Shown here piece by piece: positions 27,818-41,145 of a DNA stretch of 64,000 nt (positions are counted from its first letter, which is position 1; every line of letters begins with the position of its first letter). A program made the position numbers and the translations under genes. The stretch is from Mangrovibacter plantisponsor (GTDB lineage Bacteria > Pseudomonadota > Gammaproteobacteria > Enterobacterales > Enterobacteriaceae): contig NZ_QGTS01000011.1 of NCBI RefSeq assembly GCF_003182475.1, positions 1-64,000 of the forward strand, read 5' to 3'. The notes under the pieces are model-generated. The model saw only the letters and a list, made by a program, of their open reading frames with translations. It was not told where the DNA came from and did no database searches.

Positions 27818-28526
27818 TGTTAGCGAGCTCAAGGTTGTGTTTCCGGTAAAAGGCGGGGTTAAAACTGCTGTATCAGGTGCGACATTTGCCATTGAAGAAG
27901 GTGAAACCTTTTCTTTGATTGGCGCTTCAGGCTGTGGCAAATCGACAATTTTGCGTGTTCTGGCGGGTCTACTACGTGAATGGCAGGGTTCAGTTTCCTT
28001 AATGGGGAATACGCTTGCACCGGGGCAGGTATTTCGCGGCGACCTGCGGCGTAATGTCCAAATGGTGTTCCAGGACCCGTATGCCTCGCTTCACCCAAAC
28101 CATACGCTGTGGCGCACGCTGTCTGAACCTTTAATTATTCATGGCGAGCAAACCAGCCGTAAACAAGTAGCCGCCATGCTGGAAGAGGTTGGCCTGCCTG
28201 CCAGTGCGCTGGACCGTTACCCGCACCAGTTATCTGGTGGACAGCGCCAGCGTGTGGCAATTGCCCGGGCATTACTGTTGCGGCCGCGTATTTTGCTGCT
28301 TGATGAGCCCACATCAGCACTGGATATGTCTGTTCAGGCAGAAATCCTCAATTTGCTGAACCGGTTGAAAGCAGAACACGGTATGACTTACGTCCTGGTC
28401 AGCCATGACGCTGACGTTATTGCCCATATGTCAGACCGTGCAGCTTTTATGGATGGTGGGAAAATTCAGCGTTTGTATTCGCGCCAGGATCTAAACCAGG
28501 GGATTCACCAGGAACCTGGTGCGTAA
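27804..28526 (+). CDS. Peptide-type ABC importer, ATPase (second)
   Basis: The 240-residue ATPase starts at 27804 (AAGGA eight bases before), overlapping the previous gene by 14 bases. It has Walker [10 protein letters not shown], signature [16 protein letters not shown], Walker [15 protein letters not shown] and the H-loop [13 protein letters not shown]. Like its partner it is compact and lacks the long tail of DppF. Its last 80 bases are overlapped by the oppositely transcribed diguanylate cyclase gene. Confidence 0.86.
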   Translation: MAMINVSELKVVFPVKGGVKTAVSGATFAIEEGETFSLIGASGCGKSTILRVLAGLLREWQGSVSLMGNTLAPGQVFRGDLRRNVQMVFQDPYASLHPNHTLWRTLSEPLIIHGEQTSRKQVAAMLEEVGLPASALDRYPHQLSGGQRQRVAIARALLLRPRILLLDEPTSALDMSVQAEILNLLNRLKAEHGMTYVLVSHDADVIAHMSDRAAFMDGGKIQRLYSRQDLNQGIHQEPGA

Positions 28527-29415
28527 GAGTCATCAATTGCCCCGTCTCTGACATATAAATACAGCGGTTACGCCCGGTATTTTTCCCGTGGTACATTGCT
28601 TTATCTGCACGGCCGATTGCGTCGTGCAGTGATTCGCCCTCTTTAAGGCCCACGATGCCGCCCGTCACCGTCACCGTTAGTAACTCTGCTCCCAGTTCAA
28701 CAGGGTTGCTTTCCAGATGATGGCACAGCCTGGCTGCGCACTGGCAGGCCTCTTTACCCGATGACGCTTCGATAAGCATAATAAATTCTTCGCCGCCAAA
28801 ACGGTAAACAGGTTCATGCCGCCGTGCTCCGCTGCAGAGAATATCCGCCACCCGGCGTAACACCTCATCCCCGGCGTTATGCCCCCAGCAGTCATTAATA
28901 GATTTAAACCTGTCGATATCCATTAATAAGACAAATATTCTTTTTCCGGCACGCTGATTCCGGGCCTGCATTAATGCGAAGTTGCTGTAGAGTAAATGCC
29001 GCAATGGAAGGCCAGTCAGCGTATCCATATGGTTACGGCTTTCAAACAAATATTCTTTATATTTATCGATACTATTGATAAACAATTGCTGAGCATGATG
29101 GTAATTGCTTAATATTACCGGGCTAACAGCTGTATTCATTATTGCCTGCATCAGGTCTCGTGCTCTGTCATGCATAATCACATGGGCATAATAAATACGT
29201 GATACCAGTTCAGCGCCAGGATGGCCTTCTTCCAGATTATGGCTAATCCACCGGCTGAACTGGCAACGCTGGTGAGCTAACGGGTGCAAAATGGCCTCAT
29301 CAGTTTTTCCGCCCAACAAAGCCAGCTCAAGCAGCTTACCCGCCCACTCATAATGGTTTTTTATCGCCTGATTCAACGCAATTAAATCATTATCTATGTT
29401 GAGAATCATCTGCAT
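28447..29415 (-). CDS. dgcZ: Diguanylate cyclase with zinc-sensing CZB domain (DgcZ-like)
   Basis: The 322-residue protein makes c-di-GMP. The N-terminal CZB domain shows the zinc ligands His21, Cys51, His78 and His82, at positions nearly identical to E. coli DgcZ (22, 52, 79, 83). The C-terminal GGDEF domain has MDTLTGLPLR, LLMDIDRFKSINDCWGHNAGDEVLR and the catalytic GGEEF. Zinc binding inhibits the E. coli enzyme, which promotes biofilm polysaccharide. The start at 29415 is chosen because AAGGAA sits seven bases upstream. The last 28 or so residues (after CIYMSETGQ) extend beyond E. coli DgcZ and are encoded antisense to the ABC ATPase gene. Confidence 0.85.
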   Translation of the reverse strand: MQMILNIDNDLIALNQAIKNHYEWAGKLLELALLGGKTDEAILHPLAHQRCQFSRWISHNLEEGHPGAELVSRIYYAHVIMHDRARDLMQAIMNTAVSPVILSNYHHAQQLFINSIDKYKEYLFESRNHMDTLTGLPLRHLLYSNFALMQARNQRAGKRIFVLLMDIDRFKSINDCWGHNAGDEVLRRVADILCSGARRHEPVYRFGGEEFIMLIEASSGKEACQCAARLCHHLESNPVELGAELLTVTVTGGIVGLKEGESLHDAIGRADKAMYHGKNTGRNRCIYMSETGQLMTLTHQVPGESPGLDPGANTNAEFSHHP

Positions 29416-29818
29416 AAGCATTTCCTTAAATTTAATATTGCCAGTCCTGGGCAAAAAAAGCAGAGTAAAGATACACCAGTTATTTCTACTCTCGATGAGA
29501 CTTTGTAATAAAATAACATCAATTACAAAAGTTGATATTCATTGAAGTTAAATGAATATCAGTTGTAACCTTTTCCCACTCAATTTATTGATAACCGTCA
29601 GATTATATACTTTTTTCATGTTATTGCACCAAAGCAGAGCAAAGCGCCCCATAACGGTGAAAAAAACACATCAGAAAAGCTTTTTACCATTTTTTATTTT
29701 ATAGATACCGTTTGTAACACAGCATTAACACCAGGCGATGCCATAGGCACAACGATTAAAATCCATCCTTTCTAAGTTTATCAGTTCAAAATCGTGATTT
29801 TCACGACTTCCGACGATA

Positions 29819-29834
29819 TGGCGTAAACCCTGCA
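29819..29834 (+). promoter_or_regulatory. Sigma-54 promoter of patA
   Basis: TGGCGTAAACCCTGCA has the exact GG-N10-GC spacing and TGGC/TGCA boxes of a sigma-54 promoter, 48 bp before the patA start. E. coli patA (ygjG) is sigma-54 dependent. The rest of the 466-bp leader (29416-29881) holds no gene. A TTGCACCA near 29623 could be half an NtrC site, but that is weak. Confidence 0.75.
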
Positions 29835-29846
29835 ATACTTAATTCA

Positions 29847-31273
<1,427 letters not shown>

Positions 31274-31279
31274 TATGCC

Positions 31280-31314
31280 TCCGGGCACACACATGATGTG
31301 CCCGGACCTTTTTT
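31280..31314 (+). terminator. Rho-independent terminator of patA
   Basis: TCCGGGCACA (31280-31289) pairs with TGTGCCCGGA (31297-31306), followed by CC and six T. Confidence 0.85.
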
Positions 31315-31385
31315 CCCCACCAGTTATTTGAATCCCATCACAATCGGTTTACCTGCACACTGTGCATCAGGCATTTGCCAGCTAA

Positions 31386-33446
<2,061 letters not shown>

Positions 33447-34580
33447 TCAGTATTGTTTGCGGGTTTTCACTGCCCGCAATACAACAAATTTTTTGTTGGT
33501 TGCCAGAGTGGTGCAATTACCAAAGACACGCTTGAGTTTGGCGTAATAATCCAGGTGGCGGTTGCCAACAATGCGCAACTCGCCGCCATATTTCAGGCAA
33601 CGGCGGGCATCATTAAACATCTGCCAGGCAATGTTATCTGTGACGGCATTTTGTTGGTGAAACGGAGGATTACACAGTACGGCATCGAACTGATTCGCTT
33701 CCAGCCCCGCCAGCGAGTTATTCACCAGGTAAACAGAGCGCTCCACATCACCGGGCAGGTTTTCCTCGACATTCAGGCGGCTGGAGGCCACAGCCATTGA
33801 GGACTCATCAATAAATGTCACCTGAGCCTGTGGGTTTTGGCTCAACAAAGACAGGCCAATAACACCATTACCACACCCTAAATCCACCAGGCTGCCTTCC
33901 AGGTTTTCTGGCAGGTGCTGCATAAAGAAACGCGCGCCGATATCCAGTGAACTACGGGAAAATACATTGGCGTGGTTATGAATAGTCCAGCCGGTTTCCG
34001 GCACAGGCCATTGCTCAGTCTGGCTGGCAGGCTGGTATGCAGGCGCAGTAAAAGTGCAGTGGATCAGGCGGGCTTTTTTCCAGGCCAGGGATGTTGTGGT
34101 TGGCCCGAGAATACGCTCAAACAATGCAAGGGTGGAGTTATGGATTTCTTTTGCTTTACCCGCAGCAATAATACGCGTTTGCGGTGAGGCAACCTGGCGA
34201 ATTTGCTCCAGTTGATGTGCCAGTAACGCCAGCTGTTTGGGTACCTTAATCAGCACCAGTGCAGGTTTTTCAGGCAGGCCAGCAAGGCTGTCCTGGAATG
34301 TAACCGCATTATCATCAAGCCCGTTATTTTGCAGGTTGCGTTCTGTGGCAATTTGCGCGAGTAAGGAATCGCTGGCAAAAACCGGGTTATGCTCAGCCAA
34401 AGCGCAGGTTAATGCGCCGAAATTGTCGTTGAGAATGACCAGAGGCCCGTCGATATCCCCGCCAACCTGTTGCAGTAAATATTCATCTGCCGCATCCCAC
34501 GCCTGCAGCGGGTTGATGTCGTCAGTAACAGGGAAACGTTCCAGCGCGAATACGCGCCCGGCTAACTCTACCTGGCTCAT
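33447..34580 (-). CDS. rlmG: 23S rRNA (guanine-1835-N2) methyltransferase RlmG
   Basis: The 377-residue enzyme methylates G1835 of 23S rRNA using S-adenosylmethionine. It has two Rossmann-like halves: the N-terminal one is degenerate and the C-terminal one catalytic, with [15 protein letters not shown] for SAM and the NPPFH motif of N2-guanine methyltransferases. The ending [10 protein letters not shown] is typical of this family. It lies between fadH and ygjP as in E. coli, convergent with fadH. Confidence 0.94.
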   Translation of the reverse strand: MSQVELAGRVFALERFPVTDDINPLQAWDAADEYLLQQVGGDIDGPLVILNDNFGALTCALAEHNPVFASDSLLAQIATERNLQNNGLDDNAVTFQDSLAGLPEKPALVLIKVPKQLALLAHQLEQIRQVASPQTRIIAAGKAKEIHNSTLALFERILGPTTTSLAWKKARLIHCTFTAPAYQPASQTEQWPVPETGWTIHNHANVFSRSSLDIGARFFMQHLPENLEGSLVDLGCGNGVIGLSLLSQNPQAQVTFIDESSMAVASSRLNVEENLPGDVERSVYLVNNSLAGLEANQFDAVLCNPPFHQQNAVTDNIAWQMFNDARRCLKYGGELRIVGNRHLDYYAKLKRVFGNCTTLATNKKFVVLRAVKTRKQY

Positions 34581-34665
34581 TGGTTCTCCACAGTGCTAAA
34601 ATCTGCGCGTTTTATCCCTTAATTTGCTCTCAGAGTAAACCTTTTTCCTGACTCGCGGAGAGAAT

Positions 34666-35169
34666 ATGACAACACGCCCGTTTTTACAGGGTTACCCGGC
34701 ATCATTGCTGACTCAGGTTGAAACGTTAATTGCACAGGGGAAGCTTGGAAAGCTTATTGAAAAACGCTACCCGGCCCGCCACGAAATTGTGACGGATAAA
34801 GCGCTGTGGTCTTATGTTCAGGAGATGAAAAGCCAGTATTTGCGCAGTGCTCCACCCATTAATAAAGTATTGTGGGATAACAAAATTCATGTGGTCAAAC
34901 ACGCGTTGGGCCTGCATACCGCTATTTCCCGGGTTCAGGGGAATAAACTCAAGGCAAAAGCAGAGATTCGGGTAGCGACATTGTTTCGCGAGGCCCCGGA
35001 AGCCTTCTTACGCATGATAGTTGTCCATGAACTGGCCCACCTTAAAGAGAAAGAGCACAACAAAGCCTTTTACCAGTTGTGCTGCCATATGGCACCCGAT
35101 TACCACCAGTTAGAATTCGATACCCGCCTGTGGCTTACGCACCTTTCGCTACAAAAAACGGCTTCCTGA
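34666..35169 (+). CDS. ygjP: YgjP-like metallopeptidase-domain protein
   Basis: The 167-residue protein is the E. coli YgjP ortholog. The zinc motif HELAH is at residues 121-125 with a third ligand probably His131 (KEKEHN). The fold is the SprT/M48-related zincin domain. E. coli YgjP has been described as having UTP-hydrolysing activity, which I cannot confirm from the sequence. It is divergent from rlmG, 85 bp away, and lies 67 bp before ygjR in the same direction. Confidence 0.9.
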   Translation: MTTRPFLQGYPASLLTQVETLIAQGKLGKLIEKRYPARHEIVTDKALWSYVQEMKSQYLRSAPPINKVLWDNKIHVVKHALGLHTAISRVQGNKLKAKAEIRVATLFREAPEAFLRMIVVHELAHLKEKEHNKAFYQLCCHMAPDYHQLEFDTRLWLTHLSLQKTAS

Positions 35170-35236
35170 TGCGTTTTACCCACAAAAAAACGTGCTAACC
35201 TGAGATGACAACCCCTACTGGAGACAGTGCCTGTCT

Positions 35237-36235
35237 ATGATACGTTTCGCTGTTGTTGGAACTAACTGGATAACCCGCCAGTTTGTTGATGCGGCCCATG
35301 AAAGCGGTAAATATCAACTCGTTGCCGTTTACTCACGTACACTTGAGCAGGCCGAAGCCTTTGCCCGCGATTACCCGGTATCCCATTTGTTTACCTCCCT
35401 TGAGCAAATGGCCTGCCACGCTGAAATTGATGCCGTATATATCGCCAGCCCAAACGCCATGCACTTTTCCCAGACACAGTTGTTTCTCAGCCACAAAAAG
35501 CATGTTATTTGCGAGAAACCACTGGCATCCAACTTTGATGAAGCACAAGCGGCCATTGCCTGCGCCAGAGAAAACCGGGTAGTGCTGTTTGAAGCCTTCA
35601 AAACCCCAGCTCTGCCTAATTTTCAGGTATTGCAAAATGCGCTGCCTAAAGTGGGTAAGTTGCGCAAAGTGCTGCTCAATTATTGCCAGTACTCTTCCCG
35701 TTACCAGCGCTACCTGGATGGTGAAAACCCCAATACGTTTAACCCGGCATTTTCTAATGGCTCCATTATGGATATTGGGTTCTATTGCCTGGGGTCAGCC
35801 ATCGCGTTGTTCGGTGAGCCGCTTGAGGTAAAAGCGCATGCCAGTTTGCTGGATAGCGGTGTGGATGCCCATGGCACAGTCATCATGAACTACGGTGATT
35901 TCGATGTGACGCTGCAGCACTCTAAGGTGAGTGATTCATCGCTGCCCAGTGAAATTCAGGGCGAATCAGGGTCATTGCTCATAGAGAAATTATCTGAATG
36001 CCAGGCGGTAACATTCATGCCGCGCGGGGGTTCAGCGCAAACGCTGACCGTCCCCCAGCATATTAATACTATGCTGTATGAAGCACTGCTGTTTGCCGAC
36101 TATGTGGAACAGAACCTTGTTGAGCACCCTCACCTGGCCTGTAGCCTGGGTATTGCACGCTGGCAGACAGAAATTCGCCAGCAAACAGGTGTGGTGTTCC
36201 CGGCGGACGCTACCACGGAACCACTTATTGCGTAA
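35237..36235 (+). CDS. ygjR: Gfo/Idh/MocA-family oxidoreductase YgjR
   Basis: The 332-residue NAD(P)-dependent oxidoreductase has an N-terminal Rossmann domain (FAVVGTNWITRQFVDAA) and the conserved CEKPLASNFDEA motif, whose lysine is catalytic in this family. The C-terminal part is the mixed-sheet substrate domain. The substrate is unknown; relatives act on sugars and inositols. It is the E. coli ygjR ortholog by position and sequence. Confidence 0.9.
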   Translation: MIRFAVVGTNWITRQFVDAAHESGKYQLVAVYSRTLEQAEAFARDYPVSHLFTSLEQMACHAEIDAVYIASPNAMHFSQTQLFLSHKKHVICEKPLASNFDEAQAAIACARENRVVLFEAFKTPALPNFQVLQNALPKVGKLRKVLLNYCQYSSRYQRYLDGENPNTFNPAFSNGSIMDIGFYCLGSAIALFGEPLEVKAHASLLDSGVDAHGTVIMNYGDFDVTLQHSKVSDSSLPSEIQGESGSLLIEKLSECQAVTFMPRGGSAQTLTVPQHINTMLYEALLFADYVEQNLVEHPHLACSLGIARWQTEIRQQTGVVFPADATTEPLIA

Positions 36236-36301
36236 ATTTAGGTAAATCACCGGTGCCGGTACCTTGTTTATACCGGGCTGCTGACATATTTTGTTACGCG
36301 C

Positions 36302-36490
36302 AAAGGGGAGTAACTTCATTGCCGGCTGGTCGTCATTACGAAGCGCAAGCTTCCGGTCACCGGGCAATGTGGATGGGTTCCAGAACATGGGTTCCATAAC
36401 GCATTGTAAGTGAGACCTTGCCGGAAGGCGAGGTGCACGCAATGTAGCGATACGGCTGGCGTCTTCCGACACTGGCCGTTTTTGTTTTGT
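36302..36490 (+). promoter_or_regulatory. yybP-ykoY (manganese / PRE) riboswitch leader of alx
   Basis: The leader carries the family blocks GGGGAGTA near 36305, paired CATTGCCGG/CCGGGCAATG arms (36318-36369), and TAAGTGAGACCTTGCC near 36407-36422. It ends in an intrinsic terminator: ACGGCTGGCGTC (36452-36463) against GACACTGGCCGT (36468-36479), then TTTTGTTTT. In E. coli this PRE element raises alx expression at alkaline pH and responds to manganese. The start codon follows at 36504. Confidence 0.88.
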
Positions 36491-36503
36491 AAGGAATCTC
36501 TCC

Positions 36504-37472
36504 ATGAATAGTGTTGGCACTCCCTTGCTGTGGGGCAGTTTTGCTGTTGTCGTTGCCATTATGCTGGCAATTGATCTGCTGTTGCAGGGCCGTCGTGGTG
36601 CCCATGCCATGTCAATGAAGCAAGCCGCCGTCTGGTCGGTTATCTGGGTTTCGCTTTCTCTGCTTTTCAACCTCGCCTTCTGGTGGTATCTCACCGAAAC
36701 ACAGGGCCGTGCAATCGCCGATACGCAGGCGCTGGCTTTTTTGACCGGTTACCTGATTGAAAAAGCACTGGCGGTGGATAACGTTTTTGTCTGGCTGATG
36801 CTGTTCAGCTATTTTGCTGTACCGGCAGCATTACAACGCAGGGTGCTTATTTATGGTGTTCTGGGAGCGATTGTCCTGAGAACTATCATGATTTTTACCG
36901 GCAGCTGGCTCATTACGCAGTTCTCCTGGGTGCTGTACCTGTTTGGCGCATTTCTGCTGTTCACCGGGATTAAAATGGCCGTCGCTAAAGAAGATGACTG
37001 TAGCCTGGAAAATAAACCTCTGGTGCGCTGGCTGAAAAGCCATTTACGTATGACGGACACCATTGAGAATGAACACTTTGTAGTACGTAAAAATGGTCTG
37101 TTGTTCGCCACCCCGCTGCTGCTGGTGCTGATTCTGGTAGAGCTCAGCGATGTGATTTTTGCCGTTGACAGTATCCCGGCCATTTTTGCTGTTACTACCG
37201 ACCCGTTTATTGTGCTCACTTCGAACTTGTTTGCCATTCTGGGGCTGCGTGCCATGTATTTCCTGCTGGCTGGGGTTGCTGAACGCTTCTCTATGCTGAA
37301 GTACGGGCTGGCAGTCATTCTGGTATTCATTGGCGTGAAGATGCTCATTGTGGACTTTTTCCATATCCCGGTTGGCATCTCTCTGGGCGTAGTTGGCGCC
37401 ATTCTGGCCCTGACATTACTGCTCAATAGCTGGGTAAACTGGCGAAATGACAAACAAAACAAGGTGAAATAA
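36504..37472 (+). CDS. alx: Alx membrane protein, TerC family
   Basis: The 322-residue inner-membrane protein has nine or so helices and the two TerC acidic motifs, [12 protein letters not shown] near residue 88 and [14 protein letters not shown] near 213, thought to bind Mn2+. Alx is alkali-induced and is linked to manganese export. Its expression is set by the riboswitch immediately upstream. A terminator follows. Confidence 0.93.
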   Translation: MNSVGTPLLWGSFAVVVAIMLAIDLLLQGRRGAHAMSMKQAAVWSVIWVSLSLLFNLAFWWYLTETQGRAIADTQALAFLTGYLIEKALAVDNVFVWLMLFSYFAVPAALQRRVLIYGVLGAIVLRTIMIFTGSWLITQFSWVLYLFGAFLLFTGIKMAVAKEDDCSLENKPLVRWLKSHLRMTDTIENEHFVVRKNGLLFATPLLLVLILVELSDVIFAVDSIPAIFAVTTDPFIVLTSNLFAILGLRAMYFLLAGVAERFSMLKYGLAVILVFIGVKMLIVDFFHIPVGISLGVVGAILALTLLLNSWVNWRNDKQNKVK

Positions 37473-37482
37473 TCATCTGAAT

Positions 37483-37508
37483 AAAGGGGCGTTTGCCCCT
37501 TTATTATT
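37483..37508 (+). terminator. Rho-independent terminator of alx
   Basis: AAAGGGGC (37483-37490) and GCCCCTTT (37495-37502) with a GTTT loop and a T-rich tail. The remaining bases to 37728 form the sstT leader, without another gene. Confidence 0.85.
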
Positions 37509-37728
37509 TGGTAAAGCCACAGGCTGCACATTTGCTGCAATTATCACAAAAATGTTACAGCTTAGTTATTAATTCTGGATGGACTCAAAAGAATTAGAGC
37601 ATATCGCTTCCACCGCGACAGAATATCCTTATACTCATCCATGCAAACACATTGTTACATCCCGCTATAAATGTCACAAATAATACGGCAGCCGGGATGT
37701 TTCGCATCATCTCAGACAGGAAATATCA

Positions 37729-38976
37729 ATGGCTACACACTCTTCTCCTGGCCTGTTCCAGCGTATTGCGCAGGGCAGTCTGGTTAAACAAATCCTCGTA
37801 GGTTTGATTCTGGGTATTCTGCTGGCGTGGGCATCAAAACCCGCAGCCCTGGCAGTCGGCCTGCTCGGCACATTATTTGTCGGCGCATTGAAAGCCGTTG
37901 CACCAGTACTGGTGCTGATGCTGGTTATGTCTTCCATTGCCAGCCATACCAAAGGGCGTAAAACCAACATCCGTCCTATTCTGGTGCTCTATTTATTGGG
38001 GACATTCAGCGCGGCACTGTGTGCAGTGGTGGTCAGTTTTGTCTTCCCCTCCACCCTGCACCTGACTGCAGCCGCCACTGATGTCACCCCACCTTCTGGT
38101 ATTGTTGAAGTATTGAAAGGCCTGCTAATGAGCATGGTATCCAACCCGGTCGATGCCCTGCTGAAAGGCAACTATATTGGTATCCTCGTGTGGGCTGTGG
38201 GTTTAGGTTTCGCTCTGCGTCATGCAAACGAAGGAACCAAAAACCTGGTTACCGACTTCTCACATGCCGTAACATTTATGGTGCGTGTTGTTATCCGTTT
38301 TGCACCGCTGGGTATTTTTGGCCTGGTTTCTTCCACGCTGGCAGAAACAGGGTTCAGTACTTTGCTGAGCTACGGCCAGTTACTGATAGCGCTGGTTGGT
38401 TGCATGATACTGGTTGCCCTGGTGGTTAACCCATTACTGGTGTTTTGGAAAATTCGCCGCAACCCCTACCCTCTGGTATTTACCTGCCTGCGCGAAAGTG
38501 GTGTAACAGCATTCTTCACCCGCAGCTCTGCAGCAAATATCCCGGTGAATATGGCGCTGTGTGAGAAGCTGAACCTGGATAAAGACACCTACTCGGTATC
38601 TATCCCCCTGGGTGCAACCATTAATATGGCCGGTGCCGCTATCACTGTTACCGTGCTGACACTGGCGGCAGTACATACTCTGGGTATCGCAGTTGATTTG
38701 CCCACAGCCTTGTTGCTGAGCGTTGTGGCATCGCTGTGTGCCTGTGGCGCATCTGGAGTTGCCGGTGGCTCTCTGCTGCTGATTCCGCTGGCTTGCGGGA
38801 TGTTTGGTATTCAGAATGATGTCGCCATGCAGGTTGTTGCTGTTGGCTTCATTATTGGTGTACTGCAAGATTCCTGTGAAACGGCTCTGAACTCATCTAC
38901 CGATGCCCTGTTCACCGCCGCAGCATGCCAGGCTGAAGATGCCCGGCTGGCCGACAGTAACCCATTACGCGGCTAA
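37729..38976 (+). CDS. sstT: Serine/threonine:sodium symporter SstT
   Basis: The 415-residue transporter of the dicarboxylate/amino acid:cation symporter family imports serine and threonine with Na+. The [20 protein letters not shown] segment (serine-rich hairpin) and the [16 protein letters not shown] helix are the substrate and sodium sites. It has the usual SstT length (414 in E. coli). It is a single gene convergent with ygjV. Confidence 0.94.
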   Translation: MATHSSPGLFQRIAQGSLVKQILVGLILGILLAWASKPAALAVGLLGTLFVGALKAVAPVLVLMLVMSSIASHTKGRKTNIRPILVLYLLGTFSAALCAVVVSFVFPSTLHLTAAATDVTPPSGIVEVLKGLLMSMVSNPVDALLKGNYIGILVWAVGLGFALRHANEGTKNLVTDFSHAVTFMVRVVIRFAPLGIFGLVSSTLAETGFSTLLSYGQLLIALVGCMILVALVVNPLLVFWKIRRNPYPLVFTCLRESGVTAFFTRSSAANIPVNMALCEKLNLDKDTYSVSIPLGATINMAGAAITVTVLTLAAVHTLGIAVDLPTALLLSVVASLCACGASGVAGGSLLLIPLACGMFGIQNDVAMQVVAVGFIIGVLQDSCETALNSSTDALFTAAACQAEDARLADSNPLRG

Positions 38977-39016
38977 GCTTACTCAGTCTGTCCCTCCGGC
39001 CTGGCCGGGGGGAAGA

Positions 39017-39547
39017 TTAGCGTGTTTTCTCTACTAAAAATGGGTCGATCCCACGTTTCTGCATCTTCCAGAAGCGAATAATTGTCACGCCGTTGACGAT
39101 TAAAAAACTCCCTTCTATCAGCGTACCGCCAATCGAACCCAGTAAGGCGTTGTGTGTCACCCAGCATGCTGTTGAACACCACATAACACAGCGTGTGGTC
39201 AGGCCTTTGCAACGAAATAACGCCCAGGTACTGGCAATGGTCCCAATCACTGGCAGCACTTCAAACCAGTGCTCAACATGGATGGTGCCAGACAACAATG
39301 TCAGGACGATAAAGATCCCCATCACCCATAAACTACGGGTACGCAGAGTGATTAAGGTCCGGATGGCATTTAGTTCCGCGCTGGCACCCGCCGGGAATGC
39401 CCCCATCAGGAAAAAATGAATACCGATAACAGCACTGTATATTGAAAGCTGTACCTTAAAACGCCGTTCATCACGATTGAGAAAAGTAGTTATACCAATC
39501 AAAAACGCAATGACCCCGATGCCCTGAGCAAGCCAATAGACTGACAT
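39017..39547 (-). CDS. ygjV: YgjV-family inner-membrane protein
   Basis: The 176-residue protein has about six hydrophobic helices and belongs to the YgjV family (E. coli 183 residues). Function is unknown. Blocks such as FLIGITTFLNRDERRFKVQLS and GTLIEGSFLIVNG match the family. It lies between sstT and uxaA as in E. coli, and is preceded by the terminator of uxaA. Confidence 0.88.
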   Translation of the reverse strand: MSVYWLAQGIGVIAFLIGITTFLNRDERRFKVQLSIYSAVIGIHFFLMGAFPAGASAELNAIRTLITLRTRSLWVMGIFIVLTLLSGTIHVEHWFEVLPVIGTIASTWALFRCKGLTTRCVMWCSTACWVTHNALLGSIGGTLIEGSFLIVNGVTIIRFWKMQKRGIDPFLVEKTR

Positions 39548-39585
39548 GGGAAACCCTTAACAGTAGAAAGAGATGATGCAAAAAG

Positions 39586-39614
39586 AAACGGCGCTTCACC
39601 AAGTGAAACGCCGT
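39586..39614. terminator. Bidirectional terminator after uxaA
   Basis: AAACGGCG-TTCAC (39586-39599) pairs with GTGAA-CGCCGTTT; T-rich runs lie on both sides. On the minus strand it ends the uxaCA transcript before ygjV. Confidence 0.8.
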
Positions 39615-39639
39615 TTTATTTTACGCCAGTGACGACATT

Positions 39640-41127
39640 TTACAATGTGACACCACTCTTGAAGATAGCCAGTTCACGGAAATCATTTTTCTCATTGCAG
39701 GTTTGTTTGCCGTCGGCAATATCCACAATAAGATCGATGAATTTTTCCAGTAATTGCGGCATCAGAGTTCCGTGCAGCAACTGACCGGCATCGAAATCTA
39801 TCCAGTGTGGTTTTTTCGCAGCCAGTTCACTGTTCGTGGCAATCTTAACGGTGGGCACAAACCCGCCATAAGGTGTACCACGCCCGGTGCTGAACAGCAC
39901 CATATGGCAACCCGCACCAGCCAGCGCACTGGTAGCTACGGCATCGTTGCCTGGTGCGCTTAACAGGTTAACACCGTGGTTTTTCAGGCGCTCACCATAA
40001 CGCAGCACATCCACAACCTGGCTGGAGCCCGCTTTCTGCGTGCATCCCAGTGATTTCTCTTCCAGTGTGGTAATCCCGCCAGCTTTGTTACCTGGTGATG
40101 GGTTTTCGTAGATAGGCTGGTTATGGGCAATGAAATATTGTTTGAAGTCATTCACCATAGTGACTGTCTTTTCAAACGTACTTTCATCACGGCAATGGCT
40201 CATCAGAATACGTTCGGCACCAAACATTTCTGGCACTTCCGTTAATACTGTGGTGCCGCCATTGGCAACCATAAAGTCAGAGAAACGCCCAAGCATTGGG
40301 TTAGCCGTAATACCAGACAACCCGTCAGAACCACCACATTCAAGGCCAAACTTCAGTTCACTGAGTTTACCTGGCTGGCGTTTATCATGACGCATCGTTT
40401 CATATAATGCCTGGAGGTGTTCAACCCCGGCTTCCACTTCATCGTCTTGCTGCTGGCAAATCATAAAGTGAACGCGTTCTTCATCGAACTCGCCCAGGGT
40501 TTCACGAAACGCGCTGATCTGGTTGTTTTCACAACCCAGACCAATAACCAGTACTGCCCCGGCATTCGGGTGGCGAACCATATTTTGCAGCATCGTACGC
40601 GTATTGATGTGATCATCGCCCAGCTGAGAACAACCGTAGTTATGGCCGAACAGGAAAACCCCGTCAATATCAGAGGCGTCATCATTCTCTTTCAGAAAAC
40701 GCTGCTGAATTTGGCGAGCGATCCCGTTTACGCACCCAACTGTAGGCAGGATCCATAACTCATTACGCACACCCACTTCGCCATTGGAACGGCGGTAGAT
40801 CTGAACATCGCGATCCCCCGCCTGCACCATGGATCCCAGTGCTTCAGGTTGATAGCTGTACTCGTCCAGATCGCTCAGATTGGTACGCATATTATGCGAG
40901 TGAAGGTGCTCACCTGGCCGGATATCAACCAGTGCATGACCAATAGGCAGACCATACTTAACGACGTTCTCATCCTTCGCGATTGCCCGGATGGCGAACT
41001 TGTGCCCACGCGCAACAGGTTGAAGCAGGGTGATATCCTGCCCATCGACATTGACGATGGCCCCTTCGGCCTGGTCCACTAGCGCAACAGCGACATTATC
41101 TTGCGAATGGATCTTAATGTATTGCAT
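39640..41127 (-). CDS. uxaA: Altronate dehydratase UxaA
   Basis: The 495-residue iron-dependent enzyme converts D-altronate to 2-keto-3-deoxygluconate in galacturonate breakdown. The N-terminal SAF-like domain (about 1-100) precedes the catalytic region with FGLECGGSDGLSGITANP and [17 protein letters not shown], shared with GarD at 59 kb. It is the second gene of uxaCA, 18 bp after uxaC. The operon is divergent from exuT and probably controlled by ExuR and CRP. Confidence 0.95.
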   Translation of the reverse strand: MQYIKIHSQDNVAVALVDQAEGAIVNVDGQDITLLQPVARGHKFAIRAIAKDENVVKYGLPIGHALVDIRPGEHLHSHNMRTNLSDLDEYSYQPEALGSMVQAGDRDVQIYRRSNGEVGVRNELWILPTVGCVNGIARQIQQRFLKENDDASDIDGVFLFGHNYGCSQLGDDHINTRTMLQNMVRHPNAGAVLVIGLGCENNQISAFRETLGEFDEERVHFMICQQQDDEVEAGVEHLQALYETMRHDKRQPGKLSELKFGLECGGSDGLSGITANPMLGRFSDFMVANGGTTVLTEVPEMFGAERILMSHCRDESTFEKTVTMVNDFKQYFIAHNQPIYENPSPGNKAGGITTLEEKSLGCTQKAGSSQVVDVLRYGERLKNHGVNLLSAPGNDAVATSALAGAGCHMVLFSTGRGTPYGGFVPTVKIATNSELAAKKPHWIDFDAGQLLHGTLMPQLLEKFIDLIVDIADGKQTCNEKNDFRELAIFKSGVTL

Positions 41128-41145
41128 ATCAACCTCAGTTGAGAC

